Assembly: GCA_963930655.1 (NCBI GenBank)
Contig: OZ005604.1
Span: forward strand, 11,976,001-12,040,000
DNA from: Myrica gale
Lineage: Eukaryota > Streptophyta > Magnoliopsida > Fagales > Myricaceae
Length of the DNA: 64,000 nt
Reading direction: 5' to 3'
In this document: in pieces, positions 24,232-33,045 of the stretch
How positions within the stretch are numbered: position 1 is the first letter of the stretch
Layout: each line of letters begins with the position of its first letter
Translations under genes and position numbers: made by a program
Notes under the pieces: generated by a model
Told to the model about the DNA's origin: nothing
The model's database searches: none
The model's input: the letters and a program-made list of their open reading frames with translations, nothing else

Positions 24232-26186
24232 ATCCTTCGGTATGGGTGCCCTAGGTGACATTCATCCTTCACGTAAACGTCCTTCGGTATGGATGCACCT
24301 TCTTGACTTTGTACGGTACCGACCGACTTGGGTTCATTAACTTACTTGTCATAAAACTTGTCATAAAGTAGCATAAAAATGGTGCTTTCATTTGCATAAA
24401 ATTTCTCCTTCATCATTATGAGAAAAATGAATGCAAATGGTCATAATGTATTCATGTCGTGCTTGATAATGTCATGCTTGATATGCTTATTCATAAACAC
24501 TTTTCATGCTGTGTATCATTCCAGTTTTTGAAAAGCGTAAGTTTCTACTTACGATTGCTACTTACAAACGTAAGCTCCTCTTACAAGTTCTCATTACCTT
24601 CGTTCCCTTGAGCGCCTGAATTGTACTTGCCTACAATTGGGTCACACTAGTGTTATTCAAAGGTTCACTAGGCGTATAAAGTAGTCATTTAATAACTCAT
24701 ACTTCGTTATTCAAAAACATCAATATTCTTGACCTCTAGTTGGTCATCTTACACCACAAGGCATTTTCTTAAGTGAAAAACCTAGTAGGGTCTCCTAATA
24801 GGTCAATAGGAAACTTAGAAACTTAGGAAAAATTTCGTGAAATTCAAAGAAGCCGCTCGAGCGCCGGTCGAGCGCCGGTCGAGCGCTCGTCGAGCGTTAA
24901 GCCTCTGTAAAAAAATGTTAAGGGACGCTCGAGCGCTGGTCGAGCGTCAGTCGGGCGCAACTCTCTATGAAATTGTTCGAAGGACGCTCGAGCGCTGGTC
25001 AAGCGTCGGTCGAGTGTGAACTTACTGCACAAAAATTCTTGAAGGATGCTCGAGCGCTTGTCGAGCGCCGGTCAAGCGCATGTCCATATTTCAGACACAA
25101 AACACACATTATACATCCAACACACACGAAATTTGTCTTAACATGCTCTCCTCTTATAACTTCATATTCCAGACTTCTATTTTACACCTACAAATCAAGA
25201 CTTCCAATCAAAACAATGATTTCATCACTCGAACAAATGTTATTGCATTTATTTCACTCCCTTTGGTCTTTTATCAAACACCTAGTATGCAAGTTGGTTT
25301 CTCTTGGGTTTTTAAAGTTCCAGATCTAACCATATTCTCCATGGTTTTGTGCACAATCCATACAACTCTCTAAAACTCACTAGATCTACATTTTCTTCAA
25401 AGAAAACACATGAATCTCAAGGAGAAAATCTAATAACACACAACCATCACAACAACCAACCAACAAAAGGAAGCAAGAAGAGAATGGGAGAGATGACCAG
25501 CAGAGGTTTTCCTAGAAAGGGCCGGATTTTACCTTGGTTTTTCTCCTTCTCCTTTCCTTCTTCTCCTTTCTCTTCTTTCTCCTTCTTCTTCTTCCTTCTT
25601 CCTCTTTCTCCTTCTTCTTCTTCTTTTCTCTTGTTCGGGTGAGCTAGGGCAAGGGAGGCTTATGTGATTTTGGGGAGAGGGGGCTGGCTTATACGAAGGG
25701 ATTGGGGGAAGGGAAAAGGCAAAACTGCCCTTCCCCCCTACTTTCCCTTCTCATCCCTCAATCTTCTCCCTTCTATCCTTTTCTACCCCTAAAGAAAATT
25801 TTCTTTTCTTTTCCTGCCACTCCACAAATTTAACCTTAATATATCTCTTCATTTCTTGTTCCAAGGATCCACATATTGCAACATATTCTTCAAAAATTAA
25901 AGCCCTAATTAAATTCCTCCAATTATTGTACCTTAGGGACATTTTCAATTAATAAAACAATCCAAGCTAATAAATCTCAACTGCTCAATTTAACAAAGAC
26001 AATTAATATAACATTTAAACTTCTACCTTAAAACTCATAAAACGCTAGGGAGAAATTCCATCTAGACATCACTTTAGATAAATAAAATCATACATACATT
26101 TCTCCATAATACACTCTTAATTAAAGTAATACATACTTGAGAGCTCATAAGCAATAAATTGATAGACTTAAATTCGGGGTCTCACA
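24232..26186 (-). repeat. Tekay-A LTR piece, copy A2, inverted inside LTR B2
   Basis: The minus strand starts exactly at the LTR terminus TGTGAGACCCCGAATTTAAG (26186) and runs to the 'gcatccttcggtatgggtgccctagg' block (24232). It matches 33948-36063 throughout, including the CTCGAG minisatellite and the pyrimidine-rich tract. The clean terminus at 26186 indicates true insertion at that side. Confidence 0.75.
24845..25080. repeat. GC-rich CTCGAG minisatellite in LTR A2
   Basis: Four blocks, each built of about three short repeats of the type GGTCGAGCGCT headed by the palindrome GCTCGAGC, are separated by AT-rich linkers of about 30 bp. The larger period is roughly 60 bp. The same array is present in LTR A3 at 34752-34970. 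Confidence 0.8.
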
Positions 26187-26362
26187 TTATTATTGAGTTT
26201 GGTGGTCCCTCCCTCTCTCGATTCTTTTCCGCTGTTAAGTATGATCAAGTTCGCTGGAGCTTTCCCTCGGGATTGCTCACGGATGTCACCGTCCCTCGGG
26301 ATTGCGTTCGGGTCGGGACAATGAGCTTGCTGACCTACTCGGCCACAACCTAGTTACACTCG

Positions 26363-29300
26363 TGTGAGACCCCGATTATTTCCTATGTTATTTCTTATGT
26401 ATTATCTTTTAGTTTCCGATGTATTAGCTTTAATTTTATTATGGGACCATATTTTTTCCAATGTATGGCCTAAGTTTTTTGTTATGGTACATCAATTAAA
26501 ATGAGATTTTATTTCATGAAATGTCCTAAATAATTTCTTGTCATTTTATGCAAAGCCTAAATTATATTTTCCAAGCAGCCGAAATTTGCAAGGTGAGTTT
26601 CTCTCTTATGAATTTATATTTTTCATTTTTCTAAGATATTTCATAATCCATAAAATTTAGATTATGATTAAAGGTTTTTATATATAAGCCGAAAATAATT
26701 AAATGGAATAAAATCATGAATTTCTTTTAAGTGTTGAATATTTTTGTGTATCATTAATAGGTGGCCTATATTATTATTATTTGACCTAAATTAATAAGAT
26801 TGAATTATCATTAGAATAATATATGATAAGTTGTTAGACACATAATAAGTTAAGAGAGATTTAAAATGATAAGCACACTTGCTTATCATAGTGATAAGCA
26901 AACATAATGATAAGTTAGGGAAACTTTTCATGCAATAAGTGGATGTGGCTATTGTAGAGATAGGCTAGAGCCATTATCATAAGATAAGATATCATGCTTA
27001 TGAGATGATAAGCTAATAGAATGAACTAGATAAGCTAGAGAGCTTATAGGAGATAAGTCAGGTGAAATAGTAACCAACTTGAAAGTTAGTTGCATTTCAA
27101 ATGTGAGAGTAACTAAGTTGGTTGGAATTCAACCAAACAACATAAATGGAAATCAAGAGAGGGCCTTTTACGTGAAGAGCATGAGGTGAATGGAAAGCCA
27201 AAAAAAATTAAATGCCATGTGAGGTTGTAAGAAGTGTAAGAGGTGTATTCATGTGACAAGACAACACACGGAAGTAAAAAGAGAGAAAAAGCAAAGGAGA
27301 AAGAGTGAATTACAAATGGATCAAGAGGGAAAAAGGGGAGAGGAATCAATGCAAGTTCATGCTTTAGGGAGACAAGGATTGATATGAGAAAAAGGTGAAA
27401 TGAAAAGAAGAGAGAAGGAGAGCATGCTTGGTCGGCCAAACCCCATTCATCCCCATTTTCCTCCTTCAAACTTCTTTCTTGTCATCTCAACATCTCAAGT
27501 CATGTGTCATAGCCATAATTCACCTTGGGAAGCTCATTCTGTCACACTTCACACTTGCAAATGCATTGGCCGAACCTAACCATTTCACTTCACTCTCCAT
27601 TTCTCCCTCACTTGGACGAATACCTCATCACTCTCAACTCTCTCTCTATTTTTCCCCTCTTGACCGAACCCCTCATCTAAGCTCAAAGTTTTCTCTTTTA
27701 TTCTTGCATTCTAAATCACACTCCAAAAGCTCAAGTCTAGACCTCTCTTTGTGGTGACCAAATCTCTCCTTGTGCAACACCATTTTCTTCTTTGAAAACC
27801 CTACTCATTAGCCTCGTTTCTCTTGAAGATGTTAGTTCATTTCCATTAGAACTAATCATTCAAGCTTACCATATTTTTTCCCCCACCATAGAACCCACCT
27901 TAGCACCTCAAATCAAGCTTGGATATATTCTAAGGAGGGTGAACCGAAACTTGGAAGAAGGAGGAGTTTGGGTAAAAGTTTGGTGAAGGTAGAGGTAGGC
28001 TTGATTCTATTTAATGATCTTGCCTAAAGTTTTTCATAAGTACTAACCTAGGGCATTTTATTGTTCTAGGTACTCAAGCTTGGGATAATTATCAAGGTAA
28101 GGCCAAGAATGTGATGTTGTTGGTTGAATATAGTGATGGCCGAATTGTATGCTTATTTCCTTTTAGATCTTGTGTTGTTGGTCTCTCTAATGTTAGATCT
28201 ATTGGTCATGATATGAGTAAGATTAGTGACCTAATGCATGATAGATAATTATGAAATATGAAGGATGCATGAAAAACAAAAGATTCAAAAGAAAACCTAA
28301 TTATTTGGATGAATACATGTGCTGGCCGAATGGTATAATGCATGATATATTGTGTTGGTGTTTGGATTCTTAGATCCTAGGTTGTGAAATTGTTGAATGG
28401 AGGATGGGATCACCATTGGAGTTGAAGTTGTGATTAAAGGATGCATAAAAATTTAGTGTTGGCCGAATGTTTAAGGTGAAGGAACCCTAATTGTAAATTA
28501 TGATAAATAGGTTATAATTGTTGTGTTGGATACTTGAAATTGGGGATTAGGCTAATTGGAATAATATTGAGGAACCATGAACATGTAATGAAAATATTCG
28601 AAACCCTAGTTAGGGTTAGTATCTCGGATTAATTGAGGTTAAGGTCTAAGTCAAGATATAATCGTGATTAAAGTTATTAATGGTTTAATGTAAGGTTTTA
28701 GTAGAGCACATGAACTAATGGGAGACTTAGGTTTAATCCTAAATCCGTTGGTGTTAATTAAACCCTAATCGAGACATGTATATGTATATATATATTATAT
28801 TGCAATAAAATATTAAATGATTAAATAACCTAAGTTTTGAATATTAGTTAAAGAAAATACTAGATAAAATATTTTAAATGATGAAGAAATAAAGTGATAT
28901 ATATATATATATCTTTGGGTTGATAACCGATTTCAAAAATGCAAATGTTTAATTTATATGATTACGTACTATTTCTTAAGTCTAAGAAATATTTGAATCG
29001 CTTGTAGGCGATCTACGTGTCTTTATACACTACCAAGGAAGACCAAGTGTAAGTGGAATAGTAAGTGGAAACCGTAAGTGGTTCTTTTTCAAAACTGGAA
29101 TGACACACTGCATCGTTTCATGAACAAGCATGAGATTTTAATCGAGCATGACATGACATTTACATTGCATGAATTTTTTAAAGAGAATGTTTATGCAATG
29201 ATTTTATGGAAAGACTATAGAAAGTTTTATGAAACGATAAGTTAAGTCAAGGGGCACTGGTCGGTACCGTACCATCAAGATGGACTCCCATACCGAATGA

Positions 29301-30072
29301 CGAATGCGAGAAGGATAGGTGAATCCAAGAGGCTGTGCAAACCACACTGAAGGACATTGAGAAGGTGTGGGCCTCCAAGGGTCATGTCTAGCCACTGAAG
29401 GACGAATGCGAGAAGGTGCGCTAGCTTGACCGAATGTAAGGTCTCCAAAGGAAATCGGGGACGGTTCCGAAGGGAACGCACAACCCTGACTTCAGGGGTC
29501 AAATGGAGCGAATAAGCCCACAAATATGAATAAGTGATTTTAAGGGCCAAGGGCCAATTTTACAAGCAAGTACGAAAGAAATATTTGCAAGGGCCTGGGA
29601 CCGAATTCAAGCAAGAGCATATGCATATCCATGACATGCATGTGCATCAAGAATCAAGTTTATTCTCTTTCATGATTATGCAAGTACAAGTAAAGAGCAT
29701 GTTTCAAGTTTATGTTTTTCCCTTACTGAGTCTTTTTGACTCACGTTTTTAAAATTGTGTCATTCCAGATGCCTTAGGTGAAGAGAGTCAGGAGGACTAC
29801 CTGACCTAGAAGCACAAGAATTATGTTCATAATTTTGATGATAGTGGCTTGATCGATGAGATCTGTCGCTAGTGGGGTTTTAATATGTTATATATATGTT
29901 TTGTATGCAAACTTAATGAGAACCCTGATTATGTAAGATTTAGCTCGAATCCCTCGCGATCCTATACGTTTCCGCCGTAAGCACGTAAGAATGTAAGTAA
30001 GAACGCTGGAGCTATCCGGGGGATAGCTCGCGGCTGTCTCGGTCCCTGTGGGATGCCGTTCGGGGCGTGACA
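26363..30072 (+). repeat. Tekay/Del-like 5' LTR, copy B3 (3.7 kb)
   Basis: TGTGAGACCCCG at 26363 to CGGGGCGTGACA at 30072, followed by a PBS and an intact-looking gag start, so this is a 5' LTR. It has the same motif series as B1 and B2: the 'gaaggacattgagaaggtgtgg' block, 'cttactgagtctttttgactcacg', and 'tttccgccgtaagcacg'. Confidence 0.85.
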
Positions 30073-30079
30073 GTTAAGT

Positions 30080-30090
30080 TGGTATCAGAG
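30080..30090 (+). other. Primer-binding site of Tekay element B3
   Basis: TGGTATCAGAG seven bases after the LTR end; tRNA-Met type. Confidence 0.8.
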
Positions 30091-30214
30091 GGATCTGAGG
30101 GTAGAGCCGTGAAACATAGGGAACGAGTTAGAACCCTAAAGCATGAGATATACGTTTAGGGTCAATTATGATAAGAAATTTTGAGGTTAAGTTTGTTAAA
30201 GCTGAACGATATCC

Positions 30215-31018
30215 TTGAAGTGCAGGATGGCACCTAGAAGACCAACGAGAAGTCAAGAGCCCGAGGCTCCGAGTATTACCATTGAGGAAGTGTTAAGGCA
30301 CATGGCTCAGCTCATTGCCGAGCAGGTGCAGCCGGGTACCAATGTCGAAGGGGCCCGAGGTCGCCCTGAGGGGTGTACCTTTGATCAATTTAACCGCCAG
30401 TACCCGCCAACATACAATGTCAAAGGAGATGTCATACTTGCAGAAAACTGGCTGGTGGAGATGAAAGAACTGCTCGAGATCTTGGGGTGTATCGATGCCC
30501 AGAAGTTAAGTTATGCTACCTTCAAGCTGCAAGGGGATGCCAAAAGATGGTGGCAGTCAGAGAAAGTGTTACTGGGTCAGGAGCTGGGGGAACAGCCCAT
30601 AACCTGGGAAAGGTTCCAGCAAGAATTTCTAGACCGATATTTCCCAAGAATGACTCGGGAAGCAAAAGCAAGGGAGTTCGCTACCCTAACCCAAGGAGCC
30701 ATGACGGTGGAGCAGTACGCAGGCCGATTCATGGAGTTGGTGCGATTTGCCCCATACTTAGTGCCAGATGAAGAAAGAAAGGCCCGAAAGTTTGAAGAAG
30801 GGCTACACCCACGGGTCTATGACAGGGTGTATAGTCATAACCTTAAAACCCTGGCCGAGGTGATAGAACGGGCGGTGATAGTGGAAAGAGGACTGCAGAG
30901 AATAGCAGCCTATCATGACCAGCAGAAGAGGAAGGCTCCTTCCAACCCAACCACTCCTCAGATGCCCTGGAAGAGGAGTAGGCCCGAGTCATCCCAGAGG
31001 CAGCCTCAGAGTGCATGA
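30215..31018 (+). CDS. Gag polyprotein fragment of Tekay element B3
   Basis: The frame gives a 267-residue gag segment; a second ATG at 30227 (MAPRRPTRSQEPEAP) is the likelier start. The retrotransposon gag domain is plain: CTFDQFNRQYPPTYN, AENWLVEMKELLEILGC, LQGDAKRWW, FQQEFLDRYFPRMTREAKAREF, YAGRFMELVRFAPYLVPDE and RAVIVERGLQRI, with a basic Q/R/P-rich tail. Gag would form the particle that packages the element RNA. The zinc knuckle, protease and pol that should follow are absent because unrelated Tat gag sequence begins here. It is a remnant, not a working element. Confidence 0.85.
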   Translation: MKCRMAPRRPTRSQEPEAPSITIEEVLRHMAQLIAEQVQPGTNVEGARGRPEGCTFDQFNRQYPPTYNVKGDVILAENWLVEMKELLEILGCIDAQKLSYATFKLQGDAKRWWQSEKVLLGQELGEQPITWERFQQEFLDRYFPRMTREAKAREFATLTQGAMTVEQYAGRFMELVRFAPYLVPDEERKARKFEEGLHPRVYDRVYSHNLKTLAEVIERAVIVERGLQRIAAYHDQQKRKAPSNPTTPQMPWKRSRPESSQRQPQSA

Positions 31019-31052
31019 CTTAGGGACCGGAGTGCATGACTTAGGGACCGGA
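31011..31052. repeat. Perfect 21-bp tandem duplication at an element junction
   Basis: GTGCATGACTTAGGGACCGGA occurs twice in a row exactly where Tekay gag (plus) meets Tat gag (minus). This looks like filler or slippage at a rejoined break, or a short duplication in the Tat gag tail. Confidence 0.8.
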
Positions 31053-31279
31053 CGAGTCCCGCTTAAGTCTTCGGGCAGAATTGCCAAAGCACGAGACCCG
31101 GGCGGGGATGGAAGTGGAGAAGGAGGGGGCGGAGCATGCTCTTCCAAGTTTCTGGCCAAGGCAGCAGTGGTCACCTCGTTCCTGACCACGACAACTAGCA
31201 AGGCATCTGCCACGAGAAACGCGCTGATGACCACGTCGGATTGACCAGCACCATTTTAATCTTCAGGAGTGGACGCCAT
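31019..31279 (-). pseudogene. Start of gag of the Tat-lineage element
   Basis: On the minus strand an ATG at 31279 (MASTPED) lies about 55 bp after the PBS, the place where Tat gag begins. A Pro/Ser-rich stretch (APPPPSPLPSPPG) follows. Only the N-terminal part is present; the frame is broken. Confidence 0.55.
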
Positions 31280-31331
31280 TAGAATGCAATAACTAAGAAC
31301 AAATCGTCTGTAAGGTGAATTTTGTCGAGAA

Positions 31332-31349
31332 TTCCCACAGACGGCGCCA
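31332..31349 (-). other. Primer-binding site of the Tat-lineage element
   Basis: The minus strand reads TTGGCGCCGTCTGTGGGA directly after the LTR end, the form typical of Tat/Ogre-group Gypsy elements. Confidence 0.8.
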
Positions 31350-31350
31350 A

Positions 31351-31737
31351 CTGATGATGTCAAGAATCACCACAATTCTCGGATGCCAAGTAAACCTACA
31401 AGAATCACCGAGGGGGTGGCCTCGGATCAAGTCTCTGATGGCCAAATCAGTGTTTAAGAAAGAATATGAGTATTCTGAAGACAGAATTAATCGTGAGTTT
31501 AACGAGGAGAATACCTGGGTTTTATACCTGTACCGGCGTCGCAATCCTTCTAGGAGACTACCTCTTGAGGGAGTAGAGTTTCATTAGGAGAGTTCCCGAA
31601 CAAATAGGCTATTTAGGAGGAGGTTTGGGGCTGCCAGAGTCCTGTTCTTGGTCGGATGGTCAATACGCGACATGTGCTAATGGGCCCGAGCCCAAGCGGT
31701 CGGGCTTGTCGAGGGCCGAGTATTTCTTGACCCATCA
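31351..31737 (-). repeat. 5' LTR of the Tat-lineage element
   Basis: 387 bp; minus strand TGATGGGTCAAGAAATACTCGG ... CTTGACATCATCA. It is followed on the minus strand by the PBS and matches the LTR at 8332-8721. CCACC lies outside it at 31738-31742. Confidence 0.85.
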
Positions 31738-31742
31738 CCACC
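31738..31742. repeat. Right target-site duplication CCACC of the Tat element
   Basis: Exact copy of 8327-8331, next to the outer end of the right LTR. Confidence 0.8.
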
Positions 31743-32042
31743 TATTCTTGTAGCCACACCAAAAACTTCTATAATATCCCCAGCATACATTTCTGAGCCT
31801 ACTGGGAGTCATAAATATACACATATAGGCAGGAAAATTAGGTAATCGAACATATTTAAAGGGCCAAATATTTGAACTTATAATTTCTAATGAAACAATT
31901 GAAATAACAACTTTCAGCACAGAAATTATAGACAACCCATGCAGCCTGGAATCGAATAAGAATTGAGAGGTGAGGGAGGTGGGAAACAACAAACTACACT
32001 GTTTAGTTAAAATAAAAAAACGCGTTAATAGAGCTGAACAAC
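31743..32042. other. Host sequence right of the Tat element
   Basis: 300 bp of AT-rich sequence between the Tat element and the duplicated 1-kb unit. No gene recognised. Confidence 0.5.
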
Positions 32043-33045
32043 CCTAGATATGTCCTTAACAGCTTCCTTGAAACAGTTCATTTTTGTTCATCACTCTTGA
32101 GTGAAGGTTTATAACCACTCAAGTACATGGCTAGCTAGAGCTCTGGCCACATCTATGCTTTAACTTCAATAGGATAATAATTAGTTTATGTTGTTCTTGA
32201 AACTCCTTAGATCATTATAAAGTCTAACTAGTAAGGTCTCAATGTGAGACTTGACCCTTATAGAACTCATCTATTATTCATTTTTTGCCCCCACTTTATG
32301 TGATATTCAAGGTATCACAATGACAACTTCTCCATTATACCCTCATGAGATCCTACTGACCTGTTGAACTCAACTGGTTGGATTTCATGACCATGGCCAT
32401 AGCAGCATGAAGAAATTGTTTTGCACGGATCAATATGAGTCAACTAAAAATTCATGCCGTCAAAAATTTAATGGTGCACACTACCATTTGCTAATGATTT
32501 TGGATTAGGATCATCTTAAAATAACTGCTTGAATTGGATAGTCTATTTGACAGAGAGATAGATACAACGTGTGGCCAATAATATTTAATGATTCTCGTAC
32601 ATATAATTGTCTTGCAGTGTGGGCCTTAAAGCATTCAATATATGTTTTGTCTTTCTCTCTTAGAATTAAAACCATCCATACAACAAATTAGTGAGGATGG
32701 ATGATACGCTAAAATGTTTGGGTTTTGACTAAGGTTGTGTTTGTTAAAAAAAATTTACAAAATTTTTCACCAACTCACAATAAAATACTACAATATAATC
32801 TCTCTCTCCTATCAAATCATAACTTTTCACTAAAAATATATAAAAAATTACATCTCTCTTCACTCTTTCACTAAACTCAATACCATCACTAAACACAATA
32901 CCAAAAATTTTACAACACAAACATACCCTAAATGTTCAAGCACCTCCTTAAATGAGCCCGATCGAGAACCTGAGGTCATTTCGAAGAAAAAAAATGTAAA
33001 TTAATGTAAGTTCAGGGAAAACATTGGTCATCTAAAGAACCCATT
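32043..33045. repeat. Host 1003-bp direct repeat, copy 1
   Basis: It runs from 'cctagatatgtccttaacagc' to 'aaagaacccatt' and is collinear with 36256-37258 at a constant offset of 4213 bp, with only about eight differences by eye. It holds a MITE at 32733-32928. It ends exactly at the terminus of LTR A3. Confidence 0.9.
32733..32928. mobile_element. Tourist-like (PIF/Harbinger-type) MITE, copy 1
   Basis: 196 bp, flanked by TAA on both sides (32730-32732 and 32929-32931). Ends are GGTTGTGTTTGTTAAAA and, reversed, GGGTATGTTTGTGTTGTAAAA. The interior phrase 'tacaatataatctctctc' and 'tcactaaactcaatacc' is shared with the copies at 36946 and 38620. A 3-bp TAA target duplication is the mark of this superfamily. 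Confidence 0.75.

Larger units (their letters stand above)
21469..26320 (+). repeat. Tekay/Del-like LTR, copy B2, split by an inverted Tekay-A piece
   Basis: It starts TGTGAGACCCCGATTATTTCC at 21469. Up to about 24231 it is nearly identical to B3 (26363 onward), apart from one length difference. The LTR tail with 'ttccgctg' and the ending 'ttcgggtcgggaca' reappears at about 26187-26320. The segment between is the inverted A copy. No PBS follows, so it is a solo or 3' LTR. A 42-bp spacer separates it from B3. Confidence 0.65.
8332..31737 (-). mobile_element. Tat-lineage Ty3/Gypsy element (minus strand) filled with nested insertions
   Basis: The outer element is defined by two minus-strand LTRs (8332-8721 as 3' LTR, 31351-31737 as 5' LTR) and the CCACC target duplication. 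A PBS of the TGGCGCCGTCTGTGGGAA type typical of Tat/Ogre and Athila elements sits next to the right LTR, and a polypurine tract next to the left one. Only the start of gag (right) and an antisense extra ORF (left) survive of the interior. The pol region is not seen, and Tekay-type elements fill 10568-31018. The two LTRs differ at roughly 9% of sites by eye, which suggests a few million years at usual plant rates, older than the Copia at 39230. It is a broken fossil. Confidence 0.75.

Noticed and set aside
22220-27469. A nearly identical 118-codon minus-strand frame seen twice (22220-22576, 27113-27469) that could look like a conserved gene
   Set aside because: Both lie at the same place in LTRs B2 and B3; conservation is due to LTR identity, not selection on a protein.
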